64,000 bases of DNA from Bacillus tianshenii (GCA_020524525.2 CP129018.1:2360115-2424114); one strand, 5' to 3'; numbered from the stretch's first letter, positions 43,796 to 52,451 are shown. Numbers and translations are program-made. Notes: generated by a model from the sequence alone, not told the origin.

Positions 43796-43831
43796 TTGAT
43801 TACCTCTTTTTATCTAAAGTAATAAATAAAT

Positions 43832-44665
43832 TTACGAATTAAAATATTCTCTAACTCTACCTTTTAGTATTAGGACGTCACTTTCTAAATCTAAGATATG
43901 CATCTTATCATGACAATTAGGACAAAGTGCTACTGTATTATAAATAGAATCTTCTCCGCCCCTTGACAACCAGTCAATATGATGAGTGTGAAGGTGTGGT
44001 TCTCCTTTAGAGTTAATAAAAGGTGCCAACTTCTCGCACAACTGACAAACGCCATCGGCCCATCGCTTAGCGTATTCTATTACAAGGGGATCCCGTACAT
44101 ATGTTGTAGTTGTAGTTCGTCTCTTAGCCCCTCTACTATTTGCATGGCGAGCTCTTTCTGCTAATTCTTCATCGGAAAGTCTCTTTACTTGCTTCTGTTG
44201 ATATTCAGATTTCTCATCTAACAACTTTTTAGGTATATTAATGGGGCCTTCTCCATTAATTACACTTAGTGGAAATACCCAGACAGTTCTCAATTCACCA
44301 CTATCATCTGGTTGGATTGTTTGATATGGTTGTCCTACTAATTGGACCTCTCCCATAAAAATGTATTGCCCTTCTCTAAAAACTTCAAATAGAAAAACAG
44401 ATACACCGTTATGAGTAGACTCAGCCAAAGTTTTATTTTGCATATAATTAAGACTTTGCTGCCCTAATTGACCCATACCAGTATAATGTAATAGTCCATC
44501 AATCCATTTATCTTCATAAAGAGACTTGGTATGGTCTGACACAAGAACCAAGCTATTTGTCGTGTTTGATTTTCTCATACCTCCTGAAACACCACATTTA
44601 AAAATGTTCATTAATTCTCTATTATTTAAAATATCTCCTGGCTCTAATCCTGGTTGGAACTCCAT
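43832..44665 (-). CDS. SRA-like domain + HNH endonuclease (type IV restriction-like)
   Basis: Residues 1 to about 145 match the pattern of SRA/YDG-type readers of modified cytosine: FQPGLEPGDILNNREL, GGMRKSNTTNSLVLVSDHT, LLHYTGMGQLGQQSL and NKTLAESTHNGVSVFLFEV. The C-terminal 75 residues are an HNH nuclease (GVCQLCEK, LHTHHIDWLSRGG, NTVALCPNCHDKMH). A modification reader joined to HNH is the design of modification-dependent restriction enzymes such as McrA-type proteins. ATG 44665 has GAGGGAG ahead. Function as anti-phage cargo is inference. Confidence 0.8.
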   Translation of the reverse strand: MEFQPGLEPGDILNNRELMNIFKCGVSGGMRKSNTTNSLVLVSDHTKSLYEDKWIDGLLHYTGMGQLGQQSLNYMQNKTLAESTHNGVSVFLFEVFREGQYIFMGEVQLVGQPYQTIQPDDSGELRTVWVFPLSVINGEGPINIPKKLLDEKSEYQQKQVKRLSDEELAERARHANSRGAKRRTTTTTYVRDPLVIEYAKRWADGVCQLCEKLAPFINSKGEPHLHTHHIDWLSRGGEDSIYNTVALCPNCHDKMHILDLESDVLILKGRVREYFNS

Positions 44666-44754
44666 TTTAAACATCTCCCTCTAACAAGCATTCATCAAAC
44701 TAAAACCGGACAACACATAAGGACTTGCTTGATTCAATGTCTTCCGTAGACCAG

Positions 44755-45894
44755 CTATGTTTTTAAATAAGGTTTGATATCTATTTCAGGCAACGATACT
44801 TTAATATTGTCTTGTATAATGTCAACACTTTGAGATATTTGGGCAAGCAAAATATTTGATCCTATAAAATCACAAAAACCTCTACCTGGAAAATCATCGT
44901 TAACTATGTATGAACTAACTAAAAATTCACCAATCCTTTTAAATTCACTATTTATTTCTTCTCCTAAAACAATTTTATTACAATAAGCATTAAGTGAACT
45001 GGATAAAACATCTGCTGCTTGTATCAAAGGATTTTTCTTTGAATCACTCATTTGAAAATAACTTAGCTTATCTATAGAAAAAATGATGTTTGCACCATTC
45101 TCCAATACAAATTCCTCAGTATTTGCTGATTGAGAATATAACTGAAAAGTTTCTGGGTATGCTTTCCTAAATTGTGCAACTTCATCATGAAACATTCTGA
45201 TTTTTTTAATTCCTGTATACTTTGAAAAACTCTCAATCATCTGAACGAAAGAGGTAAATACCGGGAGATTCAATGTGTGCAATGCATTTCTATCCATTGC
45301 ATTCATTGTATGGGTTTCTTCCTCTAAAATTTCAGACATATACTTATCAGAACCTTTAATAGCAAAAGCAAGATCATGAAGGCCATTGGTCTCCAAATCT
45401 TCTACTAGATGTAATTGGGCATCCTTAATAGCTTCTAAGGTTGGATTGTTATGTGCTTCAGCAAACTTCTCAATTGCACCACTCGATATATGATATATTA
45501 TTTCAGCTATATTTTTTTTCTGTTGATTCATCCAAGAAAAGGTTTCAGTAATTCGATCATTATATTCAGAATCTAAGTATGCCTCAACCATCTTAGCAGC
45601 CACACAATATCTTTTTTCAGCTATTATAAAAAAAGGCATACATTGAGCTGCCCCCATTTCTTCGATTAACTTTGAACTAAATTCAGCTCCTCTTTTCCTC
45701 TTTAATATTTTAGCACCTTTTAGCTCTTTAGCTTGAGGATAATAACCTTCTTTTAAATACTCAATTCTGTTTTTTGCTCTATAAGAAATACTTCTTTCTA
45801 TCATCCATCCCGACAAAACATAAATAGGCTGGTTCGGGTCTAAATAATTTCCACCTGTGTTACCTGCTTCATCGCAGTAAATATCATAATTCAT
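44755..45894 (-). CDS. DUF3800 domain protein, 379 aa
   Basis: Starts with the family's YDIYCDEAGNTGGNY (the Asp-Glu pair begins an RNase H-like fold) and ends the domain with the PLIQAADVLSSSLNAY motif carrying the conserved Asp. The family is widespread in prophages and near defence genes; activity is not established. It lies upstream of the SRA-like/HNH gene, with which it may form an accessory group. Lower GC than the phage core genes suggests separate acquisition. Confidence 0.8.
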   Translation of the reverse strand: MNYDIYCDEAGNTGGNYLDPNQPIYVLSGWMIERSISYRAKNRIEYLKEGYYPQAKELKGAKILKRKRGAEFSSKLIEEMGAAQCMPFFIIAEKRYCVAAKMVEAYLDSEYNDRITETFSWMNQQKKNIAEIIYHISSGAIEKFAEAHNNPTLEAIKDAQLHLVEDLETNGLHDLAFAIKGSDKYMSEILEEETHTMNAMDRNALHTLNLPVFTSFVQMIESFSKYTGIKKIRMFHDEVAQFRKAYPETFQLYSQSANTEEFVLENGANIIFSIDKLSYFQMSDSKKNPLIQAADVLSSSLNAYCNKIVLGEEINSEFKRIGEFLVSSYIVNDDFPGRGFCDFIGSNILLAQISQSVDIIQDNIKVSLPEIDIKPYLKT

Positions 45895-45949
45895 TTTTAT
45901 CCCCTCTTTTTATTCCCTTATAAATTATAGTCATAATTCCCCGTTTTCC

Positions 45950-46150
45950 CTAAAATTCTTCACCCTCTTCATTCCTCATCCTCTTAACCTTCCCTTGATG
46001 CGTAATTATCTTATACTCCCCATGTTCCGGCAATCGACAAAATTTCGCTTTCCCACCACAATATACGACAACAAACGGCCTATTCCCTTCTTTTTCTAAA
46101 TCTATTTCCAGCTTCATACTTTCACCAATTGTTAGCTCTTTTGATTTCAT
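45950..46150 (-). CDS. xtrA: XtrA-like phage protein
   Basis: The C-terminal half (CRLPEHGEYKIITHQGKVKR, ending in EEGEEF) closely follows XtrA/YqaO of PBSX and skin, where the gene precedes the late sigma-like regulator. The function is unknown. 66 aa; GGAGG ribosome site. Its place between replication and late-control blocks matches PBSX. Confidence 0.82.
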   Translation of the reverse strand: MKSKELTIGESMKLEIDLEKEGNRPFVVVYCGGKAKFCRLPEHGEYKIITHQGKVKRMRNEEGEEF

Positions 46151-46323
46151 AAGGATTCCTCCTAAAAAAATAATAGTGTTATTGATCGAGTCTTTAGTCA
46201 GGGGGGGAAACCTGGCTTTTTTATTACAGTAGTATTTCTACAAAAATTATTGGTTATTATGGTAAATTAGTTTGACATTAATAGAAGAATAAAGTAAATT
46301 ATTAGTAGTATTTTAATATTTGT

Positions 46324-46416
46324 GGAGGGGTTGGCATGCTGGTAATGCTAAGACGATTGATAATCGTCTGGTCGGATACCCGATCCGGGGGTTCAATTCC
46401 CCTCTCCTAACCACCA
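46324..46416 (+). tRNA. tRNA-like gene with long variable arm, anticodon loop reading GAT
   Basis: The T arm is clear (GGGGG-TTCAATT-CCCCT, 46387-46403). The anticodon arm has a 6-bp stem AGACGA/TCGTCT and a 7-nt loop TTGATAA, which puts GAT (Ile) at 46359-46361. A variable-arm stem TCGG/CCGA (46372-46383) marks a class II tRNA, normally Leu, Ser or Tyr. The D arm GGCA/TGCT has the GG of the loop. The acceptor is ambiguous: GGAGGGG pairs only partly with the 3' strand, while GGTTGG (46329-46334) pairs with CTAACC before ACCA. It may be a non-standard tRNA or a decayed one. It is the only plus-strand gene in this part. Confidence 0.5.
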
Positions 46417-46445
46417 AAACATTTATACTTTAGACTTGATAGATT

Positions 46446-46489
46446 AAAAGAGGACAACTATGCATACACTGCATTTTTTGTCCTCTTTT
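46446..46489. terminator. Strong hairpin between tRNA-like gene and replication operon
   Basis: A 12-bp perfect stem AAAAGAGGACAA/TTGTCCTCTTTT with A/T flanks on both sides; it can end both the plus-strand tRNA transcript and the minus-strand early operon. Confidence 0.85.
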
Positions 46490-46531
46490 ATCATTTATTT
46501 CATTCTTTTAACTAAATCATTGGTTAATACG

Positions 46532-47194
46532 TTAAGCTGCCCCATCCTCACTCTGGTCATCCTCCGCTCCTTTACTGTCCGGCTCTTTTTTATCAGCACC
46601 CACTTCTTCTTCCTTATCCTCAGAGGAAGAACTTTCTCCTTGTTTCCATTCCCACCACTTCTCAGCTAGTGGAGCCACGCGCACTCGATACTCATCAATC
46701 AGATCCACTATCTTTCCTGAAGACATATCTAGCTCATTTGCAAGCTTCAAATACGTTTCTCCTTCTAGTCGGCGTTTTACAATGTTTGCAAAGTCACCCG
46801 GTAAGTCATCATAGTTAGGTGAAAAACCTTCACTAATAAACTGGTCAATGACTTCACGATCAATCTCTTTTTTCTCTTCCTTCGTAGGAATGTCTTCGGC
46901 TGGCATTCCTAAATCAGCTTCAAGCTGTTCCTGATCCGGTTTCACTTCTGACACAACCCCTCGTTGGTCCACTTTATACTGGATCATAGGTGTATCTGTC
47001 TGTGTATTCACTTCCACACTAAAGTTCACTATGGCTGACTCCATTGAGATATCAACCTTACCGCCAACCATTTCAGAAAGAGAATCAACTTTCCCTTTCA
47101 GAAGATTGACCGGAGCCTCAAGCTTAATCTCAACGATACCGTCCTTCTTAATCTGCGCATTCTTTACTAACGCTTTATAATCGATGTATGGCAT
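46532..47194 (-). CDS. Hypothetical early prophage protein, 220 aa
   Basis: Not recognised. The first 75 residues are beta-rich with alternating strands (GIVEIKLEAPVNLLKGKVDS). A helical middle includes an HTH-like stretch (TYLKLANELDMSSGKIVDLI), and the last 35 residues are almost all acidic or Ser. It is the last gene of the replication operon, after rusA. Confidence 0.65.
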   Translation of the reverse strand: MPYIDYKALVKNAQIKKDGIVEIKLEAPVNLLKGKVDSLSEMVGGKVDISMESAIVNFSVEVNTQTDTPMIQYKVDQRGVVSEVKPDQEQLEADLGMPAEDIPTKEEKKEIDREVIDQFISEGFSPNYDDLPGDFANIVKRRLEGETYLKLANELDMSSGKIVDLIDEYRVRVAPLAEKWWEWKQGESSSSEDKEEEVGADKKEPDSKGAEDDQSEDGAA

Positions 47195-47210
47195 TGTATT
47201 GTCCTCCTCA

Positions 47211-47654
47211 TTATTGAATCAGTGATAACTGCTGCTCTTGTGCTTCCAGTGGCTTCACAAGAATTTCCACTCTTGGTTTTTCGCTGTACCACTTGCTGAC
47301 TTGTAGCTCGACAACCTGGCTATCATCCTTCCAGATGACTTTGTTGCAGGCATCTTTGATGCCCTTTACATAATTGTCAACATCCGGCTTTGTCACCGGT
47401 CTAAGTTCCCCACGCTCAGCAGCTGCTTTCTTTTTCTTGCTGAAGCTCTTGAGTGAGGGCTTGTACACTTTCACATGCAAATACAACGGCCCTTCTAAGA
47501 GCTTCCTTGGAGCATGTTGAGAGGCGACCAACTGCACGTACGTTTTAAAATCTTTCGACTTTTTAGGGTCGTACATTCTCACTCTACCGTTAATAGTGGA
47601 GGCTCTTGGGCGTCCTTGAGCAACTGGTTCGCCGTATACCGTAAAGGTAATCAT
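47211..47654 (-). CDS. rusA: RusA family Holliday junction resolvase
   Basis: RusA cuts Holliday junctions made during phage recombination and replication. The motif TKPDVDNYVKGIKDAC with downstream VIWKDDSQVVELQV carries the metal-binding aspartates. The N-terminus FTVYGEPVAQGRPRAST is the family opening. 147 aa. Its ATG overlaps the stop of the FbpA-like gene (ATGA). Confidence 0.93.
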   Translation of the reverse strand: MITFTVYGEPVAQGRPRASTINGRVRMYDPKKSKDFKTYVQLVASQHAPRKLLEGPLYLHVKVYKPSLKSFSKKKKAAAERGELRPVTKPDVDNYVKGIKDACNKVIWKDDSQVVELQVSKWYSEKPRVEILVKPLEAQEQQLSLIQ

Positions 47655-47821
47655 GCCCCTTCACCTCTGACATTTAAAAACTCTTCTTGCAGCTCACTGT
47701 ACGTAAGCTCACTTAGGGAACGGCCGTTTATTTTATTGACTCCAATCCTTGCAAGAAATCCGATATATTCTTGGCGCTTTAATTCTACTGCTTTTCGTAA
47801 CAATCCAGCTTGGTCATTCAT
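47651..47821 (-). CDS. FbpA-like small protein, 56 aa
   Basis: ATG at 47821 follows AAAGGAGG. The frame encodes MNDQAGLLRKAVELKRQEYI, then RIGVNKINGRSLSELTYSEL, close to the Fur-regulated basic protein A pattern (LRKAVE-R--E-I--L---GV-K-NG--L-ELTLSEL). Chromosomal FbpA is linked to iron sparing; the role of phage copies is unknown. It is joined on both sides to neighbours by 4-bp overlaps, so it is surely coding. Confidence 0.82.
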   Translation of the reverse strand: MNDQAGLLRKAVELKRQEYIGFLARIGVNKINGRSLSELTYSELQEEFLNVRGEGA

Positions 47822-48015
47822 AAAACTTCCTCCTTTCGCTGTTCATTCAACCGGTCAAGGTATTCATCAAACATCATCAGTCCCTTGATTACTTCAAGCT
47901 TTGAAATCGACTTGAGCTGCTCGTGCATTTCACTCTCGAAATCCTCTTTTTGCAAGACTTTACCGGTACACTCATAATGCTCTACTAACCTTTGAAACAT
48001 TGGATTAGCACTCAT
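47818..48015 (-). CDS. Hypothetical protein, 65 aa
   Basis: Helical and charged (FQRLVEHYECTGKVLQKEDF). Unrecognised. It overlaps the helicase gene and the FbpA-like gene by 4 bp each, so it is translated with the replication block and may assist it. Confidence 0.7.
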   Translation of the reverse strand: MSANPMFQRLVEHYECTGKVLQKEDFESEMHEQLKSISKLEVIKGLMMFDEYLDRLNEQRKEEVL

Positions 48016-49313
48016 TGCATGGCCCCCTGTCTACTTAAATCAACAAACCGCCCATATTCTTTTAAAAATGCGAGTTCAACTGTCCCGACAGGACCATTAC
48101 GCTGTTTTGCAATAATCGCTTCTACAATGTTTTTCATTTCAGACTGCTTGTCATAGTAGTCATCACGGTATAAAAAGGTGATAATATCCGCATCTTGTTC
48201 GACGTTTCCGGAATCGCGAATATCGGACATCATTGGGCGTTTATCTTGACGAGACTCTACGCCACGGCTCAATTGTGAAAGCAATACAACCGGCACATTA
48301 AATTCTCTAGCCATATGCTTCAATTCACTTGAGATATGACCAATAGCTAGGTCATGACGTTCAAATTTTCCAACTGGTGTAATAAGCTGGAGATAATCAA
48401 TAATCACAAGATGTTGTTTGTCAGGTTGTTCTTTTATCGATTTTCGAACTGCAGCCCGAATATCAAAAACCGTTTGAGCTGGTTTGTCATATATATTCAT
48501 CAGCCACTTTTCAAAAATACCGATAGCTCGAGCGATAGCCTCATGGTCTTCAGGAGTAAAACGTTTAAAAGGATTCTGCCACTTGGATCCGTCTACTCTT
48601 GAAATGCCTGACAAAACTCGTTTGATAAGCTGGACATCACTCATCTCAAGGCTAAACACGTTAGACACACCGCCTTTATGTGAGTGATTCATCCCCAAAT
48701 TTAATGCAAAAGCCGTTTTCCCTATTGAAGGACGAGCAGCCACGATAATTAAATCGCCGCCCTGAAGTCCACCCGTCATATCATTAAAATCCTTTAATCC
48801 AGTATCAACGCCAGTAATATCCCCACGCGGCGTATTCATTTCTTCGAATATCTCGATAAGGGCTTCCCTTTTAGAACGTGGTGCAGCCATGTCTACTTCC
48901 TGCAGCTCGGCAAGCTGATTATATATTTCAACAGCATTTTCATCTGTTGGATCCATACTTAGCCTTGAACCGAGCTGGTATCTCATTCTTTGCTGAAAAG
49001 CTTTGATAACCATACGCTCATATGTTCGAATTGTGGACGTAGAAGGGACTGAATCAGCCAACTTACTCAGGTAATCGACTCCGCCGATCTGCTTGACTGA
49101 TTCTCCTAACTGAGTAACAACCGTAACCAAATCAATATTTATCCGTTCTTCAGCAAGCTTTCGCATGGCCTGAAAGATGTTTTGGTGTCCAGGTCGTGTA
49201 AATTGCTTGGGTTCAAGTCTGCAATCATGAATTAACTCTCCGTCCAATAGAATTGAACCCAGCACAGCTTGTTCTGCTTCGATGTTCTCCATCAAGGGTC
49301 TAGGTGTATTCAT
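48012..49313 (-). CDS. dnaB: Replicative DNA helicase, DnaB family
   Basis: Hexameric 5'-3' helicase for phage replication. The N-terminal collar domain (MENIEAEQAVLGSILLDGE) and RecA-like domain with Walker A ARPSIGKTAF, VIIDYLQLI and the LSRGVESRQDKRPMMSDIRD loop are complete. 433 aa. It follows a G39P-like loader, the SPP1 arrangement (G39P-G40P). Confidence 0.95.
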   Translation of the reverse strand: MNTPRPLMENIEAEQAVLGSILLDGELIHDCRLEPKQFTRPGHQNIFQAMRKLAEERINIDLVTVVTQLGESVKQIGGVDYLSKLADSVPSTSTIRTYERMVIKAFQQRMRYQLGSRLSMDPTDENAVEIYNQLAELQEVDMAAPRSKREALIEIFEEMNTPRGDITGVDTGLKDFNDMTGGLQGGDLIIVAARPSIGKTAFALNLGMNHSHKGGVSNVFSLEMSDVQLIKRVLSGISRVDGSKWQNPFKRFTPEDHEAIARAIGIFEKWLMNIYDKPAQTVFDIRAAVRKSIKEQPDKQHLVIIDYLQLITPVGKFERHDLAIGHISSELKHMAREFNVPVVLLSQLSRGVESRQDKRPMMSDIRDSGNVEQDADIITFLYRDDYYDKQSEMKNIVEAIIAKQRNGPVGTVELAFLKEYGRFVDLSRQGAMQ

Positions 49314-49317
49314 AAAA

Positions 49318-49674
49318 TCACTCGTCTTTCAGCAACTTGTTATATTTATGCCTTAGCTTTTCTGGTAAAAAATCGACAAACGTTTTCGTATGTCCTGCTT
49401 TTCTAGCTTCTGCGACGGCCCGTTCCCACTGTCTGATATTCTCAAAGTGTGTATTCTCTTGTTTTGGCTGGGCTGCAATCTCAGCGATGGTTGGTGGAAA
49501 TTTATTTTTAGCCATATGCTCATCAAGGTTGAATAGCACACGTTCATAAGGCATTGGAGTCAACTGCTTTACCCATACTTCGATTCGCTTTTCACCTATG
49601 CTTCCAGTCAAATCAAACTGAGTATAGGCAGCTGCAATCCGTTGTAAAATGTCAAAAGCTTGTTCCTCGTTCAC
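49318..49674 (-). CDS. G39P-like helicase loader
   Basis: In SPP1 the G39P protein loads and holds the DnaB-type helicase. This 118-residue protein has the same opening helix (AFDILQRIAAAYTQFDL), EVWVKQLTPMPYERVLFNLD and NKFPPTIAEIAAQ followed by a flexible charged C-terminus. It lies between initiator and helicase genes, the same place as in SPP1. Confidence 0.85.
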   Translation of the reverse strand: MNEEQAFDILQRIAAAYTQFDLTGSIGEKRIEVWVKQLTPMPYERVLFNLDEHMAKNKFPPTIAEIAAQPKQENTHFENIRQWERAVAEARKAGHTKTFVDFLPEKLRHKYNKLLKDE

Positions 49675-49686
49675 AGTTCATCCCCC

Positions 49687-50502
49687 CTAGCCAACGCCAT
49701 GCTTGCGTTTATATTCTTCAATGGCAGTCAGCGAATCATTTTTCTTTTTGGGTTGTTTAGAGAAACTTTGCTGAACAGGCACTCGCTGCTTTTCATGCTG
49801 AACAAGATCAGGAATCGTTTTTATCCCTGCCTTTGCCCAATTAGAAAGAGTCCGCCAAAGATATTGCATAACCCGTTTATCTGAATTACGCACACGCTCT
49901 ATAGCTTCCAAGACTAATGATTCCTCCATGCCGTCCTGGTCAATATAGGACCCAAGCATTTCAGCATGGTTAGGACGCAAATCAAAATCAAAAACCTCAC
50001 GCCACAATTCAACAATGTCTCCCCAAGTTGGTTTCTTAGGTTCGTGAACACGATCAGTCAGTCTGTCATTCTTTCTATCAGTCAGTCTATTTAATACTGC
50101 ACAACTGTCTGCACGATTGCCTGCATGACTGCCTGCATGACTGCCTGCATGATTGTCTGCACAACTGTCTGCATTATTTGCAGGCAAATGGGTTTTACCT
50201 ACATGGTTGTCTGCATTATTTGCAGACAGAGATAATAACTGATAAATTGCTGCTTGATTACCTGACCGAGATTTATAATCTATATAGCCTTTTGTTTTAA
50301 GCTCATTTCGAGCTTTATAGAAGGTTCTTTCTTTTAAACCAGCTTTCATACATAGCACCGATGCAGCTACCGTAAATCCTTTTGCCAATCCGTGTTTATT
50401 GCTTATGTGCACTAAGGAGTGCCATAGAGCAATGGCGGATGAAGTCAGTGGATTTGTTTCGAGCTGATCATAGAATGCATGAATGGTTTGTTCGTAACTC
50501 AT
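49687..50502 (-). CDS. DnaD-type replication initiator with internal iterons
   Basis: N-terminal winged helix (residues about 10-95: SSAIALWHSLVHISNKHGLA, MKAGLKERTFYKARNELKTK) and C-terminal DnaB_2/DnaD-like domain (DIVELWREVFDF; VMQYLWRTLSNWAKAGIKT). The linker is built of 4-residue repeats (ADSC, ADNH, AGSH) that translate a 12-bp DNA repeat, the probable origin. Initiators that carry their origin inside the gene are known from lambda O and many Bacillus phages. Confidence 0.9.
   Translation of the reverse strand: MSYEQTIHAFYDQLETNPLTSSAIALWHSLVHISNKHGLAKGFTVAASVLCMKAGLKERTFYKARNELKTKGYIDYKSRSGNQAAIYQLLSLSANNADNHVGKTHLPANNADSCADNHAGSHAGSHAGNRADSCAVLNRLTDRKNDRLTDRVHEPKKPTWGDIVELWREVFDFDLRPNHAEMLGSYIDQDGMEESLVLEAIERVRNSDKRVMQYLWRTLSNWAKAGIKTIPDLVQHEKQRVPVQQSFSKQPKKKNDSLTAIEEYKRKHGVG
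50098..50169. repeat. Six tandem 12-bp iterons, likely phage replication origin
   Basis: Units TGCACAACTGTC, TGCACGATTGCC, TGCATGACTGCC twice, TGCATGATTGTC and TGCACAACTGTC run without gaps; consensus TGCAYRAYTGYC. Related sequences continue to about 50230 (TGCATTATTTGCAG twice). They lie within the initiator gene, where its product would bind. Confidence 0.8.
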
Positions 50503-50519
50503 CTATTCACCCCCAATAG

Positions 50520-50702
50520 TTAATCTATCCTTTCACAAAAGATGAAGCCGTCTCTTGCTTCCACTGGCTTGTAGTTCCGGTAGCCTTTCTTTAAATAATC
50601 CCTTACCTGGCGCTTGAACTCTTCAACATCCGTAAATTGCAGCTCCCAAATCTCTTTCTTTATCTTCACTCTATAAAGCACACCATTATCGATTAATTTC
50701 AT
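50520..50702 (-). CDS. Hypothetical protein, 60 aa
   Basis: Small, basic, beta-alpha protein (VLYRVKIKKEIWELQFTD). Unrecognised. It lies between the MBL-fold gene and the initiator in the same direction with short gaps, so it is probably translated with them. Confidence 0.65.
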   Translation of the reverse strand: MKLIDNGVLYRVKIKKEIWELQFTDVEEFKRQVRDYLKKGYRNYKPVEARDGFIFCERID

Positions 50703-50729
50703 TCAGATTGCCCTCATTTCATGAATGAG

Positions 50730-51431
50730 CTAAGGTACGTAGACAACCTTTCCTGTTAGTTCCTGAACTTCACGTTTGAACTCAGCTTCATCACTGTTTG
50801 TATCGCTTAAATGAAGTATCCAAATTTCCTGAACACGAGTTAAGTCATTTACTTTAAGAAATTCCTTTACATTCTCAAGGCTAAAATGGGACCGAATAAG
50901 ACGCTTCTTCATAGCCTTGTGTACTTTGCCTGTTGCAATGTTCTCGTTTAGGATGCTCATGCTGTAATTACACTCAACCATAATGTGAGTTAAGCCTTTA
51001 AACCTGTATTTGATATAGTAAGTATCCGTAGCAAATAAAACCTTCTCGCCACTTTCATTCATTAACAAAAAGCCTAGTGGCTCTGATACATCATGCTGAA
51101 CATCAAAGGGAAGAATCGTCCACGTGCCTATCTTAAATTGCATCTTAGCCTGAACTGGCTTTACTCGATGATGGACAAGGTTTAAAGCTTTTGCAGTGCC
51201 AGCAGACATGTAACAATCTATTCCGGCCTTAAGAACATCTTTGACAGACTTAGAGTGGTCACCATGTTCATGAGTTATTAAGCAACCCTTCACTTTAGAC
51301 ATTTGAAAGTTAAAACATCGTTGGATATCTCTATACCTAATCCCACATTCCAGCAACAAAGGAGTACTGCCATCATCAATGCGATAGCAGTTCCCCGCGC
51401 TACTAGAGGCTAAAGCTGTAATCTCAATCAA
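50730..51431 (-). CDS. MBL-fold hydrolase of the RecT cluster
   Basis: The beta-lactamase-fold motif THEHGDHSKS (H-x-H-x-D-H) is at about residues 52-61, with later ligands in FATDTYYIKY and the ILHLSDTN region. Similar proteins (YycJ-like) are nucleases. It overlaps recT by 4 bp, and no other exonuclease is present in the block, so it may supply the nuclease activity for RecT-mediated annealing; this is inference. 233 aa. Confidence 0.82.
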   Translation of the reverse strand: MIEITALASSSAGNCYRIDDGSTPLLLECGIRYRDIQRCFNFQMSKVKGCLITHEHGDHSKSVKDVLKAGIDCYMSAGTAKALNLVHHRVKPVQAKMQFKIGTWTILPFDVQHDVSEPLGFLLMNESGEKVLFATDTYYIKYRFKGLTHIMVECNYSMSILNENIATGKVHKAMKKRLIRSHFSLENVKEFLKVNDLTRVQEIWILHLSDTNSDEAEFKREVQELTGKVVYVP

Positions 51432-52405
51432 AACCCAGGACCACCAGTTCCGGTATCTTCGAAACGGATCGCCTGTTGCTTATGTTCTTCTGGCTGGTGA
51501 CTAGCCGTAACTGGTTCTTTTTGTTGCGGAATATTCACCGTGTTTGATTGGGTATTTTCTAATCTTTCAGGCTCTGCCGGCGCTTCCTCATATTCAATAT
51601 CAAGAATCTCCTGATTAGCATTTTGTTGAAGCTCTTCCTGCAGTTCTGCTTCTTCTCTTGCATCATCTGAACGATTGAAATGCTTCATTACAAGGCTGCC
51701 ATCATCACTAGAGTTTAAAAACTTCTTGCACGCACGGTTAATGACTGTTTTCTTGGCCATTTCCTGTTTGAATTCATCATGCGTGCTGCCTTTCTTCTCA
51801 ACCTTCTGGTCCTTGCCCCAAAATTGAGCTTTGCTCCAAGCCTGACGAATCTCGTCTATAGTCATTAACTCGTGATAAGTCTCCTCATCTTGCATTACAA
51901 TCGTTGCGTAAGCACCTAGAATTTTATCTTTATTGATATTGCCAAACTTTTGCTTATGCGCAAGGTTCTTAACTCGGCCATTTTGCATTTCGTATTCAAC
52001 CTCATCCCCTTCATAAATGACCGCAGCATCAATGCTTTTAGCACCCGTAACCCGTTTTGTTACGGCCATTGTTCCAAAATAAGAACGTTGGAAAGTAAGT
52101 TGATTGCCATATGCAATAAAATACCCTTGCTTCTTAGCTGGATTAAGGCCCTGCACAACCATATCTAACAAACTATTTGCAATAGAATCCTTTGTACAGT
52201 GTTCCAACACAGGGCCATACTTATCTTTTCCAACCTTTGCTTTCGTGCTTTGAAGTGTTAACCAAGCGCTTTTCATAGCGTTCTCAGGGCTGTAGTTCGC
52301 AGGAAAGTGGATTTCTCCACGTTCCTGGAACTCTTTCACTTTATTAGCTACAACATCCACCGTATCTTTTTTAACCATCGCTAACTCATTTTTGTTTTGA
52401 GCCAA
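51428..52405 (-). CDS. recT: RecT family single-strand annealing protein
   Basis: RecT binds single strands and anneals them to homologous DNA. The family core is clear: CTKDSIANSLLDMVVQGLNP, KKQGYFIAYGNQLTFQRSYF, KTVINRACKKFLNSS. The C-terminal 75 residues are acidic and disordered and end in GTGGPGF, recalling the tail of SSB proteins. It lies between the SMC-like ATPase and the MBL-fold gene. Confidence 0.94.
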   Translation of the reverse strand: MAQNKNELAMVKKDTVDVVANKVKEFQERGEIHFPANYSPENAMKSAWLTLQSTKAKVGKDKYGPVLEHCTKDSIANSLLDMVVQGLNPAKKQGYFIAYGNQLTFQRSYFGTMAVTKRVTGAKSIDAAVIYEGDEVEYEMQNGRVKNLAHKQKFGNINKDKILGAYATIVMQDEETYHELMTIDEIRQAWSKAQFWGKDQKVEKKGSTHDEFKQEMAKKTVINRACKKFLNSSDDGSLVMKHFNRSDDAREEAELQEELQQNANQEILDIEYEEAPAEPERLENTQSNTVNIPQQKEPVTASHQPEEHKQQAIRFEDTGTGGPGF

Positions 52406-52451
52406 CTAAAACACCTCCTAATCTACTTGCAAAAACGTCATATATGCTCAT

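Noticed and set aside
50098-50169. CRISPR-like array
   Set aside because: Repeats are 12 bp with no spacers and are inside a coding sequence; they are iterons.
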